The notes beneath the pieces are model-generated. The model worked only from the letters and a program-made list of their open reading frames with translations, had not been told where the DNA came from and searched no databases. From an uncultured Bacilli bacterium (GTDB lineage Bacteria; Bacillota_I; Bacilli_A; RFN20; CAG-631): 63,215 nucleotides of DNA. The DNA lies in assembly GCA_934202505.1 (NCBI GenBank), contig CAKPXW010000001.1:1-63215 (forward strand). The letters run 5' to 3'. Position 1 is the stretch's first letter. Each line of letters opens with the position of its first letter. Below are positions 8,342 through 16,709 of this stretch, piece after piece. The position numbers were made by a program, and so were the translations under genes.

Positions 8342-9283
8342 ATGCCATTAGTTACAACAAAAGAAATGTTTAAAAAAGCATATGAGAAAGGATATGCAAT
8401 CGGTGCATTTAATGTCGATAATGTTGATATTATGAAAGCCGTTCTTGCTGCTGCAGAAAAGAAGCAATCACCAGTAATTATCGCAATTTCAAGTGGAGCT
8501 TTAAAATTCATTGGAACAAATTATATTCGTGAAGTTATCGATTGTGCAATGAAAGAAATCACAGTTCCAGTTGCTCTACATCTTGACCATGGAAAATCTG
8601 TAGAACTTTGCAAACAATGTGTTGATTTAGGTTTCACATCAGTTATGATTGATGCAAGTGCTTATGATTTTGAAGAAAATATTAGATTAACTAAAGAAGT
8701 TGTTGAGTATGCTCATGCTCATGGCGTAGTTGTGGAAAGTGAACTTGGTGCTATCGCTGGTATTGAAGATGATGTAAAAGTTGATGATAAATATGGACAT
8801 TTTACTCATCCAGATGATGTAGTTGAATTTGTTACAAGAACTGGTATTGATAGTCTTGCTATTGCCATTGGTACTGCTCATGGCGCTTATAAGTTTAAGC
8901 CAGGTCAAAAGCCTCAATTAAGATTTGATATCTTAGAAGAAATTGAACAAAAATTACCAGGATTCCCACTTGTTTTACATGGTGCTTCAAGTGTTCCACA
9001 AGAATCATTAAAAGTATTAAATACTTATGGTGGAAAAATGCCTGAAGCTATCGGTATTCCTGAAACAATGTTAAGAGAAGCTGCTAAACATGCAGTATGC
9101 AAAATTAATGTTGGTACTGATATTCGTGTCGCTTATGTTGGAGCTTTAAGAAAAGCATTACATGACAAACCTGAACAATTTGATGTTCGTACATTTATAA
9201 CACCTGCAATGGATGCCGTAACTGCTTTAGTAGAAGACAAATTAGAAAATGTTTTTGGCAGTGCAGGCCACGCAAAAGATTAA
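8342..9283 (+). CDS. fba: Class II fructose-bisphosphate aldolase
   Basis: The 313-aa protein carries HLDHG (catalytic Asp, zinc His), ELGAIAGIEDD (active-site loop), GTAHG and LHGASS (zinc His residues) and KINVGTD (phosphate site). It reversibly cleaves fructose 1,6-bisphosphate to dihydroxyacetone phosphate and glyceraldehyde 3-phosphate in glycolysis and gluconeogenesis. It has a strong AGGAGG site. It follows a diverged paralogue with which it shares exact DNA blocks of 27 and 44 nt. I regard this copy as the main glycolytic enzyme because its loop is complete; a tagatose-bisphosphate role cannot be excluded for either copy. Confidence 0.9.
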   Translation: MPLVTTKEMFKKAYEKGYAIGAFNVDNVDIMKAVLAAAEKKQSPVIIAISSGALKFIGTNYIREVIDCAMKEITVPVALHLDHGKSVELCKQCVDLGFTSVMIDASAYDFEENIRLTKEVVEYAHAHGVVVESELGAIAGIEDDVKVDDKYGHFTHPDDVVEFVTRTGIDSLAIAIGTAHGAYKFKPGQKPQLRFDILEEIEQKLPGFPLVLHGASSVPQESLKVLNTYGGKMPEAIGIPETMLREAAKHAVCKINVGTDIRVAYVGALRKALHDKPEQFDVRTFITPAMDAVTALVEDKLENVFGSAGHAKD

Positions 9284-9295
9284 TAACATAATATT

Positions 9296-9327
9296 AGGCT
9301 AGTATTAATTTATTAGCCTTTTATTTT
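9296..9327 (+). terminator. Terminator of the aldolase pair
   Basis: AGGCTA (9296-9301) pairs with TAGCCT (9314-9319), followed by a T-rich tract, 12 nt after the second aldolase stop. Confidence 0.85.
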
Positions 9328-9340
9328 TAAATAGCAAATA

Positions 9341-9363
9341 AAAAATGGCTTTAGCCATTTTTT
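9341..9363. terminator. Bidirectional terminator between fba and hpf
   Basis: AAAAATGGC (9341-9349) pairs perfectly with GCCATTTTT (9354-9362) around a 4-nt loop, with A-rich and T-rich flanks on the two sides. It can stop hpf transcription from the right and back up the aldolase terminator from the left. Confidence 0.85.
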
Positions 9364-9367
9364 AGTA

Positions 9368-9898
9368 TTAATTTTCGATATCTATTACGCCATATCCTCC
9401 ATCTTTTCTTTTATATACAACAGAAATTGTATGATCTTCAACATCTTCATAAATATAGAAATCGTGATCTGTGCTATCCATTTCCATAATCGCATCATCT
9501 AATGTCATGCAAGAAGGGTGGATAGTTTTATTTTTTATAAATATTTCCTCTTGAGGGTTTTTTTCTTCTAAATATCCAAATGTTTTTCCAAGATTTACTT
9601 TTTCTGAAGACCTATCTAATCTCGCTTTAACTTTGGAAATTTGTTTTTCAAGTTTATCCCTAGCTATATCTATTGCTTCAAGAAGTTCATTATGTTCAGC
9701 TTCACTTCTTAATAGTAAATATGGCGTTGGAATTGTTACTTCAACTTTTGATTTTCCATTTCTAAATTTCACAACAATTCTACAATCAAATTGTTGACTA
9801 TTGCGAAGACTTTTTTCAATTTTAGACACGCTCTTAATTAATGCATTTTGAGTTTCTTCGCTGATTTTTGTGCCATTCGATACTATTTGATATTTCAT
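9368..9898 (-). CDS. hpf: Ribosome hibernation promoting factor, long form
   Basis: The 176-aa protein has an N-terminal HPF/RaiA S30AE domain (about residues 1-100) and a C-terminal dimerisation domain (from about 120). The C-terminal domain carries the usual sequence of long HPF, with pattern A-E-M...HDFYIYEDVEDHTISVVYKRKDG. Long HPF binds the 30S decoding site and pairs two ribosomes into inactive 100S dimers in stationary phase. The gene stands alone between terminators, reads leftward and has an AGGAGG site. Confidence 0.95.
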   Translation of the reverse strand: MKYQIVSNGTKISEETQNALIKSVSKIEKSLRNSQQFDCRIVVKFRNGKSKVEVTIPTPYLLLRSEAEHNELLEAIDIARDKLEKQISKVKARLDRSSEKVNLGKTFGYLEEKNPQEEIFIKNKTIHPSCMTLDDAIMEMDSTDHDFYIYEDVEDHTISVVYKRKDGGYGVIDIEN

Positions 9899-10024
9899 AA
9901 TATAAATACCTCCTATCTATATTATATGGCAGGAAAAATAAATTAATAGTCTACCATTTTATTTTTTAATATGCTACAATTATATTGTTGGGCAATATTA
10001 GCCTATTTTTTTTGGAGGCTTATT

Positions 10025-10573
10025 ATGGATATTGATAAATTAAGAGAAAGAAAAATAAATAGTACTCAAATATTTGATGGTAAGATAATAAAAATTTATA
10101 AAGATCTAGTACAATGTCCTAATGGTAATAATTCTTACAGAGAAATAATAAAACATCATGGTGGTGTTTGTATATTAGCAGTCGATAAAGATAACAATGT
10201 TTTTATGGAAAAACAATATCGTTATGCTTACGACGAAGTTCTTTATGAACTTCCTGCAGGCAAACTTGAAGAAAATGAAGTTCCTTTAGATGCTGCTTAT
10301 AGAGAATTTGAAGAAGAAACTGGTTATAAAGCTATTAATTTAAAAAGTCTTGGCGTTATGTACCCTACATGTGGATATAGTAATGAAATTATATATTTAT
10401 TTTTTACAACCGATTTTATAAAAACAAGTCGTCATTTAGATGATGATGAAGAAATTGAAGTGATAAAAATGCCTTTAAATGAAATAATCAAATATATTAA
10501 TGATAATACTATAAAAGATGCTAAAACAATTTGTGCAGTAAGCAAATATCTACTTTTGAAAAATGAAAAGTAA
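10025..10573 (+). CDS. NUDIX hydrolase, ADP-ribose pyrophosphatase type
   Basis: The ATG at 10025 is chosen because GGAGG lies 8 nt upstream; an in-frame start at 9971 would run through that site. The 182-aa product has a complete Nudix box (G-x5-E-x7-REFEEETGY). It also has the upstream EKQYRYA...ELPAGK pattern seen in ADP-ribose pyrophosphatases (NudF/YqkG). These enzymes hydrolyse ADP-ribose to AMP and ribose 5-phosphate. It is a single gene ending in a terminator shared with metK. Confidence 0.88.
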   Translation: MDIDKLRERKINSTQIFDGKIIKIYKDLVQCPNGNNSYREIIKHHGGVCILAVDKDNNVFMEKQYRYAYDEVLYELPAGKLEENEVPLDAAYREFEEETGYKAINLKSLGVMYPTCGYSNEIIYLFFTTDFIKTSRHLDDDEEIEVIKMPLNEIIKYINDNTIKDAKTICAVSKYLLLKNEK

Positions 10574-10575
10574 AA

Positions 10576-10603
10576 AAAATTCCGTTGATTTCGGAATTTT
10601 TTT
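10576..10603. terminator. Bidirectional terminator between NUDIX gene and metK
   Basis: AAAATTCCG (10576-10584) pairs with CGGAATTTT (10592-10600), flanked by an A-run on the left and a T-run on the right. It serves both converging genes. Confidence 0.9.
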
Positions 10604-10604
10604 A

Positions 10605-11747
10605 TTACTTTAAATATTTTTTTAAATTTTCTACCTTATCTAAATGTTCCCATTTAACATCTATGTCATTTCTTCCAAAATGTCCATAAGAAGCAAGATT
10701 TCTAAATTGAGATTTCCTTAAATCTAAATGTTCAATAATTTCATAAGGTTTTAGTGGAAAATTATCAATAATTGCTTCAAGGATTTTTTCATCACTAATT
10801 TTACCAGTATTAAATGTTTCAACAGCAATCGAAGCTGGATCTTCTTTGCCTATTATATAAGCAAGTTGTATTTCACAGCGATCAGCAAGTCCTGCTGCCA
10901 CAATATTTTTAGCAATATATCTTGCCATATACGCGCCAGATCTATCAACTTTAGTACAATCTTTTCCTGAAAAAGCTCCTCCACCATGTTTTGCAGATCC
11001 ACCATAAGTATCTACAATAATTTTTCTACCTGTTAATCCAACATCACCTTTTGGACCGCCAACAACAAATTTTCCAGTAGGATTAATATACACTTTAAAA
11101 TTTGTATTCATTCCAAATGATTTTGCAACCGGAATCATAATTTCGTCTTTAATAAATTTTTTAAATTCTCGTGCTTTATAATCAGGATCATGTTGAATTG
11201 ACATCAAAACAGTTACAAGTTTTGGCTTATTAGGATTTGTATAATCTACTGTCACTTGAGATTTCATATCAGGACGAGCATATTTAAACTTTCCTTCTTT
11301 TCTTAAGTTTGTAGCTACACGAACCAGTTTATGAGCCATAACTATTGGTAAAGGCATATATCCTTTTGTCTCATTAGTTGCATAGCCAAACATCATTCCT
11401 TGATCTCCTGCCCCTTTTTTATCAACACCACGAGCAATATCAGGTGATTGATGTTTAACAAGTACATCTATCTTACATGTTTTATAATCTAATCCATATT
11501 TTTCATTATCATATCCAATTTCTTTAATTACATCTCTAGCAATAGCTTTATAATCAATACTAGCTTTAGTTGTAATTTCTCCACCAATAATAATATGATT
11601 TGTTGTAGCATAACACTCACAGCCAACTCTACTAAATGGGTCTTGTTTCAAGCATTCATCTAAAATTGCATCAGAAATAGCATCACATAACTTATCAGGA
11701 TGACCTTCTGATACAGATTCTGAAGTAAATAATTTTTTAATTTCCAT
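10605..11747 (-). CDS. metK: S-adenosylmethionine synthase
   Basis: The 380-aa protein is a full-length MetK: SESVSEGHPDK at the N-terminus, GAGDQGMMFGYA and GGGAFSGKDCTKVDRSGAY for ATP and methionine binding. It makes S-adenosylmethionine from methionine and ATP in the cytosol. The leader contains an S-box riboswitch with its own promoter and terminator, so transcription should fall when SAM is plentiful. Strong AAGGAGG site before the ATG. Confidence 0.97.
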   Translation of the reverse strand: MEIKKLFTSESVSEGHPDKLCDAISDAILDECLKQDPFSRVGCECYATTNHIIIGGEITTKASIDYKAIARDVIKEIGYDNEKYGLDYKTCKIDVLVKHQSPDIARGVDKKGAGDQGMMFGYATNETKGYMPLPIVMAHKLVRVATNLRKEGKFKYARPDMKSQVTVDYTNPNKPKLVTVLMSIQHDPDYKAREFKKFIKDEIMIPVAKSFGMNTNFKVYINPTGKFVVGGPKGDVGLTGRKIIVDTYGGSAKHGGGAFSGKDCTKVDRSGAYMARYIAKNIVAAGLADRCEIQLAYIIGKEDPASIAVETFNTGKISDEKILEAIIDNFPLKPYEIIEHLDLRKSQFRNLASYGHFGRNDIDVKWEHLDKVENLKKYLK

Positions 11748-11764
11748 AATAATCCTCCTTCAAA

Positions 11765-11792
11765 ATAAAAAGCTTTCCTATTAAGGGAAAGC
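11765..11792 (-). terminator. Riboswitch-controlled terminator of metK
   Basis: On the minus strand GCTTTCC (11786-11792 side) pairs with GGAAAGC (11772-11778 side), followed by TTTTTATTTT. The GAAAGC that closes the 3' side of riboswitch P1 can instead pair with GCTTTC of this hairpin, giving the antiterminator. SAM binding therefore favours termination. Confidence 0.88.
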
Positions 11793-11814
11793 ATTCATCT
11801 TAGATTATTGCTTT

Positions 11815-11916
11815 CTCTTATTGTTCGGATAAATCCGCTGGGGTTAAGCACCTTCTTTGTATAAAGGGTTGCTACCACCTTTCGATCCTTCATCTAGGTG
11901 GGTTCTTAATAAGAGC
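11815..11916 (-). promoter_or_regulatory. SAM-I (S-box) riboswitch, compact form
   Basis: Read on the minus strand, P1 pairs CTCTTATT with AATAAGAG. P2 pairs CCACCT with AGGTGG and is followed by the conserved AGCAACC. A short P3 (CTTT/AAAG) precedes AAGGTGCT..CCAGC, the S-box J3/4 core, and P4 is CGGAT/ATCCG. The outer part of P2 and the P3 arm are shorter than in the B. subtilis yitJ element. It should sense SAM and switch the terminator just upstream of metK. Confidence 0.88.
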
Positions 11917-11934
11917 TTTTTACTAAGCATTGAT

Positions 11935-11963
11935 ATTATATACTTAAGACTTCTATAAATCAA
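11935..11963 (-). promoter_or_regulatory. Promoter of the metK riboswitch transcript
   Basis: On the minus strand TTGATT (11958-11963) and a perfect TATAAT (11935-11940) are separated by 17 bp, about 20 bp before the riboswitch. The -35 box lies inside the last codons of the 44-aa microgene. Confidence 0.75.
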
Positions 11964-12087
11964 TATTTTTATTTATTTCTTGTAATTCAAAAATTGAAAT
12001 GTTCGTAATAGTAGAAATTAAAGGTAATTCCATTTTCAACTTTAATAATGATTTAGCTATTTCTTTTTGGCAGTCTTTTTTATTCAT
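11953..12087 (-). CDS. 44-aa microgene of unknown function
   Basis: This short frame starts at ATG 12087 and ends at TAG 11953. It begins MNKKDCQKEIAKSLL and is amphipathic, lysine- and isoleucine-rich, with no signal peptide. AAAGGA lies 9-10 nt upstream; a second ATG three codons earlier (12096) is possible but too close to that site. It follows the TSCPD gene after about 40 nt on the same strand and so may be co-transcribed with it. I do not recognise the family. Its last codons overlap the metK promoter. Confidence 0.5.
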   Translation of the reverse strand: MNKKDCQKEIAKSLLKLKMELPLISTITNISIFELQEINKNIDL

Positions 12088-12128
12088 TTTTTTCATCCTT
12101 TCACTTATAGTGTAGGATGATTTTTAAA

Positions 12129-12383
12129 TTACATACCTTTTTTATATTTTAATAAAGCTTTTGATAATTGATCTGGACATGAAGTAGGTTTTGTCCTACA
12201 TTTAATTCCTTGTAATTTTTCTATTAAATAATCAACACTTTGTCCAACACATAAAGCCGATAATCCTAATGTGTTCCCTGGACATCCTCCAACAAATTTT
12301 ACATTTTTTACTATATTATCTTCTATTTCTATTTCTATTTCTCTTGAACAAGTTCCTTCTGTTTTATAAACTATTGTTTCCAT
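12129..12383 (-). CDS. TSCPD domain-containing protein
   Basis: The start is ATG 12383 with AAGGAG 8 nt upstream; an in-frame GTG three codons earlier overlaps the ribosome binding site. The 84-aa product carries the literal TSCPD motif near the C-terminus (RTKPTSCPDQL) and a conserved FVGGCPGNTLG segment. Cysteines in GTCS, GGCPG, ALC, IKC and SCPD suggest metal or Fe-S binding. Single-domain TSCPD proteins of this length are a recognised family (TIGR03905-like) of unknown function; the domain also occurs at the end of vitamin B12-dependent ribonucleotide reductases. Confidence 0.88.
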   Translation of the reverse strand: METIVYKTEGTCSREIEIEIEDNIVKNVKFVGGCPGNTLGLSALCVGQSVDYLIEKLQGIKCRTKPTSCPDQLSKALLKYKKGM

Positions 12384-12500
12384 TTTTATCACTCCTTGTT
12401 ATGAAATTATATATTTTAATTATATTTTTGTAAATAATACAAATTATTATTTGTTATTTTATAGATTTATATTGCATATGATTTATTGGTGATTATCTTT

Positions 12501-13193
12501 ATGAAAAAATTTTTTTTGTTAATATTTACTTCTTTATTTATTTTTTCTTGTACTAACCCTAAAACTGTATCTTCTTCTCCAATGGCGAAAGTATATTATC
12601 ATTATAAAACTGTAGAGCCATACCTATGCCTTACTTTTGATGATGGGCCTGACAAAGTACAAACACCAAAGGTTTTAGAAATACTTAAAAAATATAATGC
12701 CAAAGCCACTTTTTTTGTTGTCGGAGAAGAAATTGAATATCAAAAAAGTATTTTAAAAAAAGTATTTAATGAGGGTCATGATATTGGAAACCATTTTTAT
12801 GCGCATGAAAACATAAATAAACTTACAGAAAGTCAAATAAAAGAAAGCATTAAAAAGACAAATGACCTAATTTATGAAGTAACTAATAAAAAGCCAAAAT
12901 ATGTTCGACCTCCTTATGGAATTGTTAATGACAAATTAAAAAAAGTATGTGGTGAACTAGGAATGGATATTATTATTTGGACAGATGACAAAGACTCATT
13001 AGATTGGAAAAAAACTGTTGATTCAGTTATTATTAATAATTTAACAAAAAAAGTAAGTAATGGTGACATTTTCTTATTCCATGATGGAAATAAAACTTTT
13101 ACAAATACCTTATCAGCAATTGATGTAATTATTCCTACATTGCAAAAAAAAGGATACAAGTTCGTATCTATATCTACGCTACTTGCTCCTTAA
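12501..13193 (+). CDS. Polysaccharide deacetylase lipoprotein (NodB domain)
   Basis: From ATG 12501 the product is 230 aa with a lipoprotein signal ending FIFSC (Cys17). The NodB domain has all five motifs: TFDDGP (general base Asp and metal Asp), H-x4-H in GNHFYAH, RPPYG, DSLDW and LFHDG. Such zinc esterases remove acetyl groups from peptidoglycan or other cell-surface polysaccharides outside the membrane. The ribosome binding site is weak (GGTGA). The last 20 nt overlap the 3' end of rimO on the other strand. Confidence 0.9.
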   Translation: MKKFFLLIFTSLFIFSCTNPKTVSSSPMAKVYYHYKTVEPYLCLTFDDGPDKVQTPKVLEILKKYNAKATFFVVGEEIEYQKSILKKVFNEGHDIGNHFYAHENINKLTESQIKESIKKTNDLIYEVTNKKPKYVRPPYGIVNDKLKKVCGELGMDIIIWTDDKDSLDWKKTVDSVIINNLTKKVSNGDIFLFHDGNKTFTNTLSAIDVIIPTLQKKGYKFVSISTLLAP

Positions 13194-14475
13194 TTTTTCC
13201 GATTAAATCGTAATTTGTACAACCTGTAATTTCAACAAAATAGAATTGACCAATAATTAATGGCTTTTTAGATTTTATTATAACTTGTCCATCTTCAGCA
13301 TCTGGTGCAAACACATAATTTCTACCATAATAATTTTTACCATCAAAGTCTTCAATTAAAACTTGCGTAACTTCTTTGATTCTTTTTCTATTTAATTCTA
13401 AAGAAATATTTTGTTGAATTTCCATTATTTCTTTTCTTCTTAAATATGCTGTTTTACTATTAACTGTTCCTTTATAAGAATACGCTGGTGTATTTTCTTC
13501 TTTTGAGTAAGTAAAGACTCCTAAATGATCAAATTTAACTTCTTTTACGAAATCAACTAAATCTTTAAAATCTTCTTCACTTTCTTGCGGAAAACCAACA
13601 ATTAAAGTTGTACGAAGGATAGGTTTTTCTATTGTTTTTTTGATATAATTTACAACTTCTAGATATTTTTCTCTAGTTCCACTTCTTCCCATTAAAGCAA
13701 GCATTTTGTTACTACTATGTTGAATTGGAATATCAAAATAAGGAATAAAATTAGAATACTTATTAAAAAGATCAACAAATCTAAAGCTTATTCTATCAGG
13801 ATATAAATATAATACTCTAAAATATACACTATCATCTAATTTTAATAAATCTTCCATTAGTTCTTCTAAAAAATAATCTTTATATATATCTTTTCCATAT
13901 CTTGTTGGATCTTGAGCTATGACAATTATTTCTTTTTTTCCAAGTTTTATTAATCTTTTAGCATCTTCAATAATATCTTCTTTTTTAAAAGATACAAAAT
14001 TTCCTCTAATTAAAGGAATAGCACAATAAGCGCAACGATTACTACATCCTTCTCCTATTTTTAAATAAGCAACTGGTAAAGGATTAGATAGGCTTCTTTT
14101 TAAAGGATTAAACGTTTTACTAACATTTAAATTTAATAATTCATTTAATTTTTCGCCTAATGTATCATACTCATCAACGCCAACAATCAAATCAATTTCT
14201 GGAATCTCTTTTTCTAATTCTTCTTTATATCTTTTAGCAAGACATCCACACACAATTAAATATGCATCATCTTTTTTCTCATTAATTACACTAAAAATAG
14301 TATCTATCGATTCTTTTTTGGCAGATGTAATAAATCCACAAGTATTAATAAAAATTATATCACTTTCTTTTACATCATCGATTATTTCTATTTTCCCTTC
14401 TTTTAGTAGTCCTAAAATACATTCACTATCAACTAGGTTTTTTACACAACCTAAAGAAATAAAGCATGCTTTCAT
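13174..14475 (-). CDS. rimO: Ribosomal protein S12 methylthiotransferase RimO
   Basis: The 433-aa protein opens with ISLGCVKNLVDSE, the RimO form of the N-terminal Fe-S domain (Cys10, Cys46, Cys78). The radical-SAM motif CSNRCAYC follows (Cys144, 148, 151), and a TRAM domain occupies the last ~65 residues. RimO adds a methylthio group to an aspartate of ribosomal protein S12. The start overlaps the end of the DHH gene by 4 nt (ATGA), suggesting coupling. The 3' end converges with the deacetylase gene with 20 nt of overlap. Confidence 0.93.
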   Translation of the reverse strand: MKACFISLGCVKNLVDSECILGLLKEGKIEIIDDVKESDIIFINTCGFITSAKKESIDTIFSVINEKKDDAYLIVCGCLAKRYKEELEKEIPEIDLIVGVDEYDTLGEKLNELLNLNVSKTFNPLKRSLSNPLPVAYLKIGEGCSNRCAYCAIPLIRGNFVSFKKEDIIEDAKRLIKLGKKEIIVIAQDPTRYGKDIYKDYFLEELMEDLLKLDDSVYFRVLYLYPDRISFRFVDLFNKYSNFIPYFDIPIQHSSNKMLALMGRSGTREKYLEVVNYIKKTIEKPILRTTLIVGFPQESEEDFKDLVDFVKEVKFDHLGVFTYSKEENTPAYSYKGTVNSKTAYLRRKEIMEIQQNISLELNRKRIKEVTQVLIEDFDGKNYYGRNYVFAPDAEDGQVIIKSKKPLIIGQFYFVEITGCTNYDLIGKIKEQVA

Positions 14476-15422
14476 AATAAATTATCCAATTCCTCAATTA
14501 ATTTCATTGTTTCATCGATATTTCTACATTTTGCTCCTGAAGCATTATCATGTCCACCGCCATTAAAATGACTAGCAACATCATTAATTTTAACACCTCT
14601 TGAACGAATAGAAACACGCCATTTATATTCAGATTCTGTAACATCTTCACTAAATTGAACCCATATTTTTATTTCATTGTACCCTGATAAAAGATTAACA
14701 TATGCTTTTATTTGTTCTCTTTCAATATTTAGTTTTGCTAAATCAGCACTCGAAATATGATAATAACCAACACCTTTTGGAGTAATTTTAAAGATGTCAT
14801 ATAAATATTTAACAATTTTTATTTCTTCAATAGACTTTAGATATAATTTATCGTATACTTCAGAAATATTAACATTACTTTTTAAAAGATACGCAGCCAT
14901 TTCAAATGTCATAGATGATGTTGAAGAATATTGAAATCTTCCACTATCGCCAACTAATCCACTGTATAAAAATGTTGCTGCTTCTTGAGATAAATGTTTT
15001 TTATATCCTTTTAACATATATGCAATTATTTCACAAGCTGCTGCTGCACTATCATCAACATATTGTATATTACCAAAACTTTCGCATTCTGGATGATGAT
15101 CAATTTTAATAACAAAATCAGCTTTAGAAATATAATCTTTTCCATCAACACGTGGACTATTTGCTGTATCCACAATAATACATAAATATTTTACATCAGA
15201 TAAATTTACATCATCATCTGTATATGGATATAAATTTGGTGAAAAGAATTTATGTTTTTGTCCAAATGCATAAACTTTTTTCTCAGGATAATTATCTAAA
15301 ATCCAAGTTTTTAAGCCAAATTGAGATCCTGAAGCATCAAAGTCTGGAACTTCATGTCTTAAAATGACTATATTATCATATTCTTCAATTTTTTCTAAAA
15401 TTTCTTTAAATACTTTCTTCAT
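14472..15422 (-). CDS. DHH-family phosphoesterase (NrnA/pAp phosphatase type)
   Basis: The 316-aa protein has the DHH domain motifs HEVPDFDASGS, IIVDTA and IDHH, then a DHHA1 domain with GGGHDNASGAK at the C-terminus. This is the NrnA layout. NrnA degrades very short RNA (nanoRNA) and dephosphorylates pAp. It stops with TGA inside ATGA shared with rimO. Placed 3 nt after ackA, it may be read from the ackA promoter. It could also be a related oligonucleotide phosphodiesterase. Confidence 0.88.
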   Translation of the reverse strand: MKKVFKEILEKIEEYDNIVILRHEVPDFDASGSQFGLKTWILDNYPEKKVYAFGQKHKFFSPNLYPYTDDDVNLSDVKYLCIIVDTANSPRVDGKDYISKADFVIKIDHHPECESFGNIQYVDDSAAAACEIIAYMLKGYKKHLSQEAATFLYSGLVGDSGRFQYSSTSSMTFEMAAYLLKSNVNISEVYDKLYLKSIEEIKIVKYLYDIFKITPKGVGYYHISSADLAKLNIEREQIKAYVNLLSGYNEIKIWVQFSEDVTESEYKWRVSIRSRGVKINDVASHFNGGGHDNASGAKCRNIDETMKLIEELDNLL

Positions 15423-15425
15423 GTT

Positions 15426-16619
15426 TTATTTTCCCATAATAATATCATATGTATCTCTACACATCATAATTTCTTCATTTGTAGGGATAATAAATACATC
15501 AACTTTTGAATTTTTAGTAGAAATTTTTACACCTTTACCATTACAAATTTCTACTGGATTATTTTCATCAACTTCAATACCTAAAGCATCTTTAATCATA
15601 GGAATTAAGGCTTTTCTTGTGGAAATAGAATTTTCTCCAACGCCTGCTGTAAATACAATTGCATTGCAGCCACCTAATTCTACAAAATAAGATCCAATAA
15701 ATTGTGCAACTCTTGTACAATATACTTTTCTTGCAAGGAAAGCTTGATGAATATTTTCTTTTTCTGCTTTATCAATATCTCTCATATCACTTGAAATACC
15801 AGATACTCCAAGAAGACCAGAATCATAATTACAAACATGGTTCATTTCATCTGGAGTTAAATTATCTTTTTTCATTACATATGATAAAATAGATGGATCA
15901 ATATCTCCACATCTTGTTCCCATCATGATACCACCAAGAGGAGTAAATCCCATAGATGTATCTACTGATTTTCCATTTTCAATAGCACACAAAGAAGCTC
16001 CACTACCAAGATGGCAAGAAATTAATTTATATTCATCTTTCCCATAATATTCTTTAATTACTGAAGCAATATATTTATGTGATGTTCCGTGAGCGCCATA
16101 TCTTCTCACACGATAATCTTGATAATAACGATAAGGAAGAGCATAAATATATCTTTCTTCTGGAATTGTTTGATGGAATGCTGTATCAAAAACCATTGTA
16201 TGAATTGCATTTGGTAATTCTTTCTTAAAGGCCATATAACCAGCATATTCTGCTGCATTATGATGAGGAGCAAATTCAGCAAGTCTTAAAACTTCTTTTC
16301 CTACTTCTTCAGTAACAACTTCTGTTTTAGAAAAACTTTCACCACCTTGAACAACACGATGCCCAACGCCTTTTATATCATCAACATTTTTTATTATTCC
16401 TTTTTCTTTTAATCCATTCATTACCACTCTTACTGCTTCTGGTTGATCAGGAATATCTTGAATAGTTTGAGTTTTTTCTCCTTGATACTTAATTGTAAAA
16501 ATACTATTTGGTAAACCAATTCTTTCTACTTGTCCAGAAGTTATTACTTTTTCTTCAGGCATTTCTACCAATTGAAACTTTAATGATGAACTTCCGGCAT
16601 TTACAGCTAATATTTTCAT
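15426..16619 (-). CDS. ackA: Acetate kinase
   Basis: The 397-aa protein starts with the family signature ILAVNAGSSSLKFQL and contains the second signature GTRCGDIDPSI. It is an ASKHA-fold cytosolic kinase of the usual length. It converts acetyl phosphate and ADP to acetate and ATP, the last step of fermentation to acetate. The partner phosphotransacetylase is likely the PduL enzyme at 43.1 kb, since no Pta is present here. A DHH phosphoesterase gene follows after 3 nt. Confidence 0.97.
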   Translation of the reverse strand: MKILAVNAGSSSLKFQLVEMPEEKVITSGQVERIGLPNSIFTIKYQGEKTQTIQDIPDQPEAVRVVMNGLKEKGIIKNVDDIKGVGHRVVQGGESFSKTEVVTEEVGKEVLRLAEFAPHHNAAEYAGYMAFKKELPNAIHTMVFDTAFHQTIPEERYIYALPYRYYQDYRVRRYGAHGTSHKYIASVIKEYYGKDEYKLISCHLGSGASLCAIENGKSVDTSMGFTPLGGIMMGTRCGDIDPSILSYVMKKDNLTPDEMNHVCNYDSGLLGVSGISSDMRDIDKAEKENIHQAFLARKVYCTRVAQFIGSYFVELGGCNAIVFTAGVGENSISTRKALIPMIKDALGIEVDENNPVEICNGKGVKISTKNSKVDVFIIPTNEEIMMCRDTYDIIMGK

Positions 16620-16679
16620 ACTTTATAAATCCTCCATTAATATGCTTTAATATTTTACTATTTATATAGTAAAAAGTCA

Positions 16680-16704
16680 AAAAAAAGTGCACTTTGAGTG
16701 CACT
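16680..16704 (-). terminator. Terminator of the esterase gene
   Basis: AGTGCACT occurs twice (16686-16693 and 16697-16704). The octamer is itself palindromic, so the copies form a stem around TTG, followed by TTTTTT on the minus strand. It lies 5 nt after the esterase stop. Confidence 0.85.
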
Positions 16705-16709
16705 ATCAA

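Noticed and set aside
12094..12120. CATCC/GGATG hairpin before the 44-aa microgene as a terminator
   Set aside because: In the minus direction it is followed by A-rich sequence, not T; it might affect translation but there is no good evidence.
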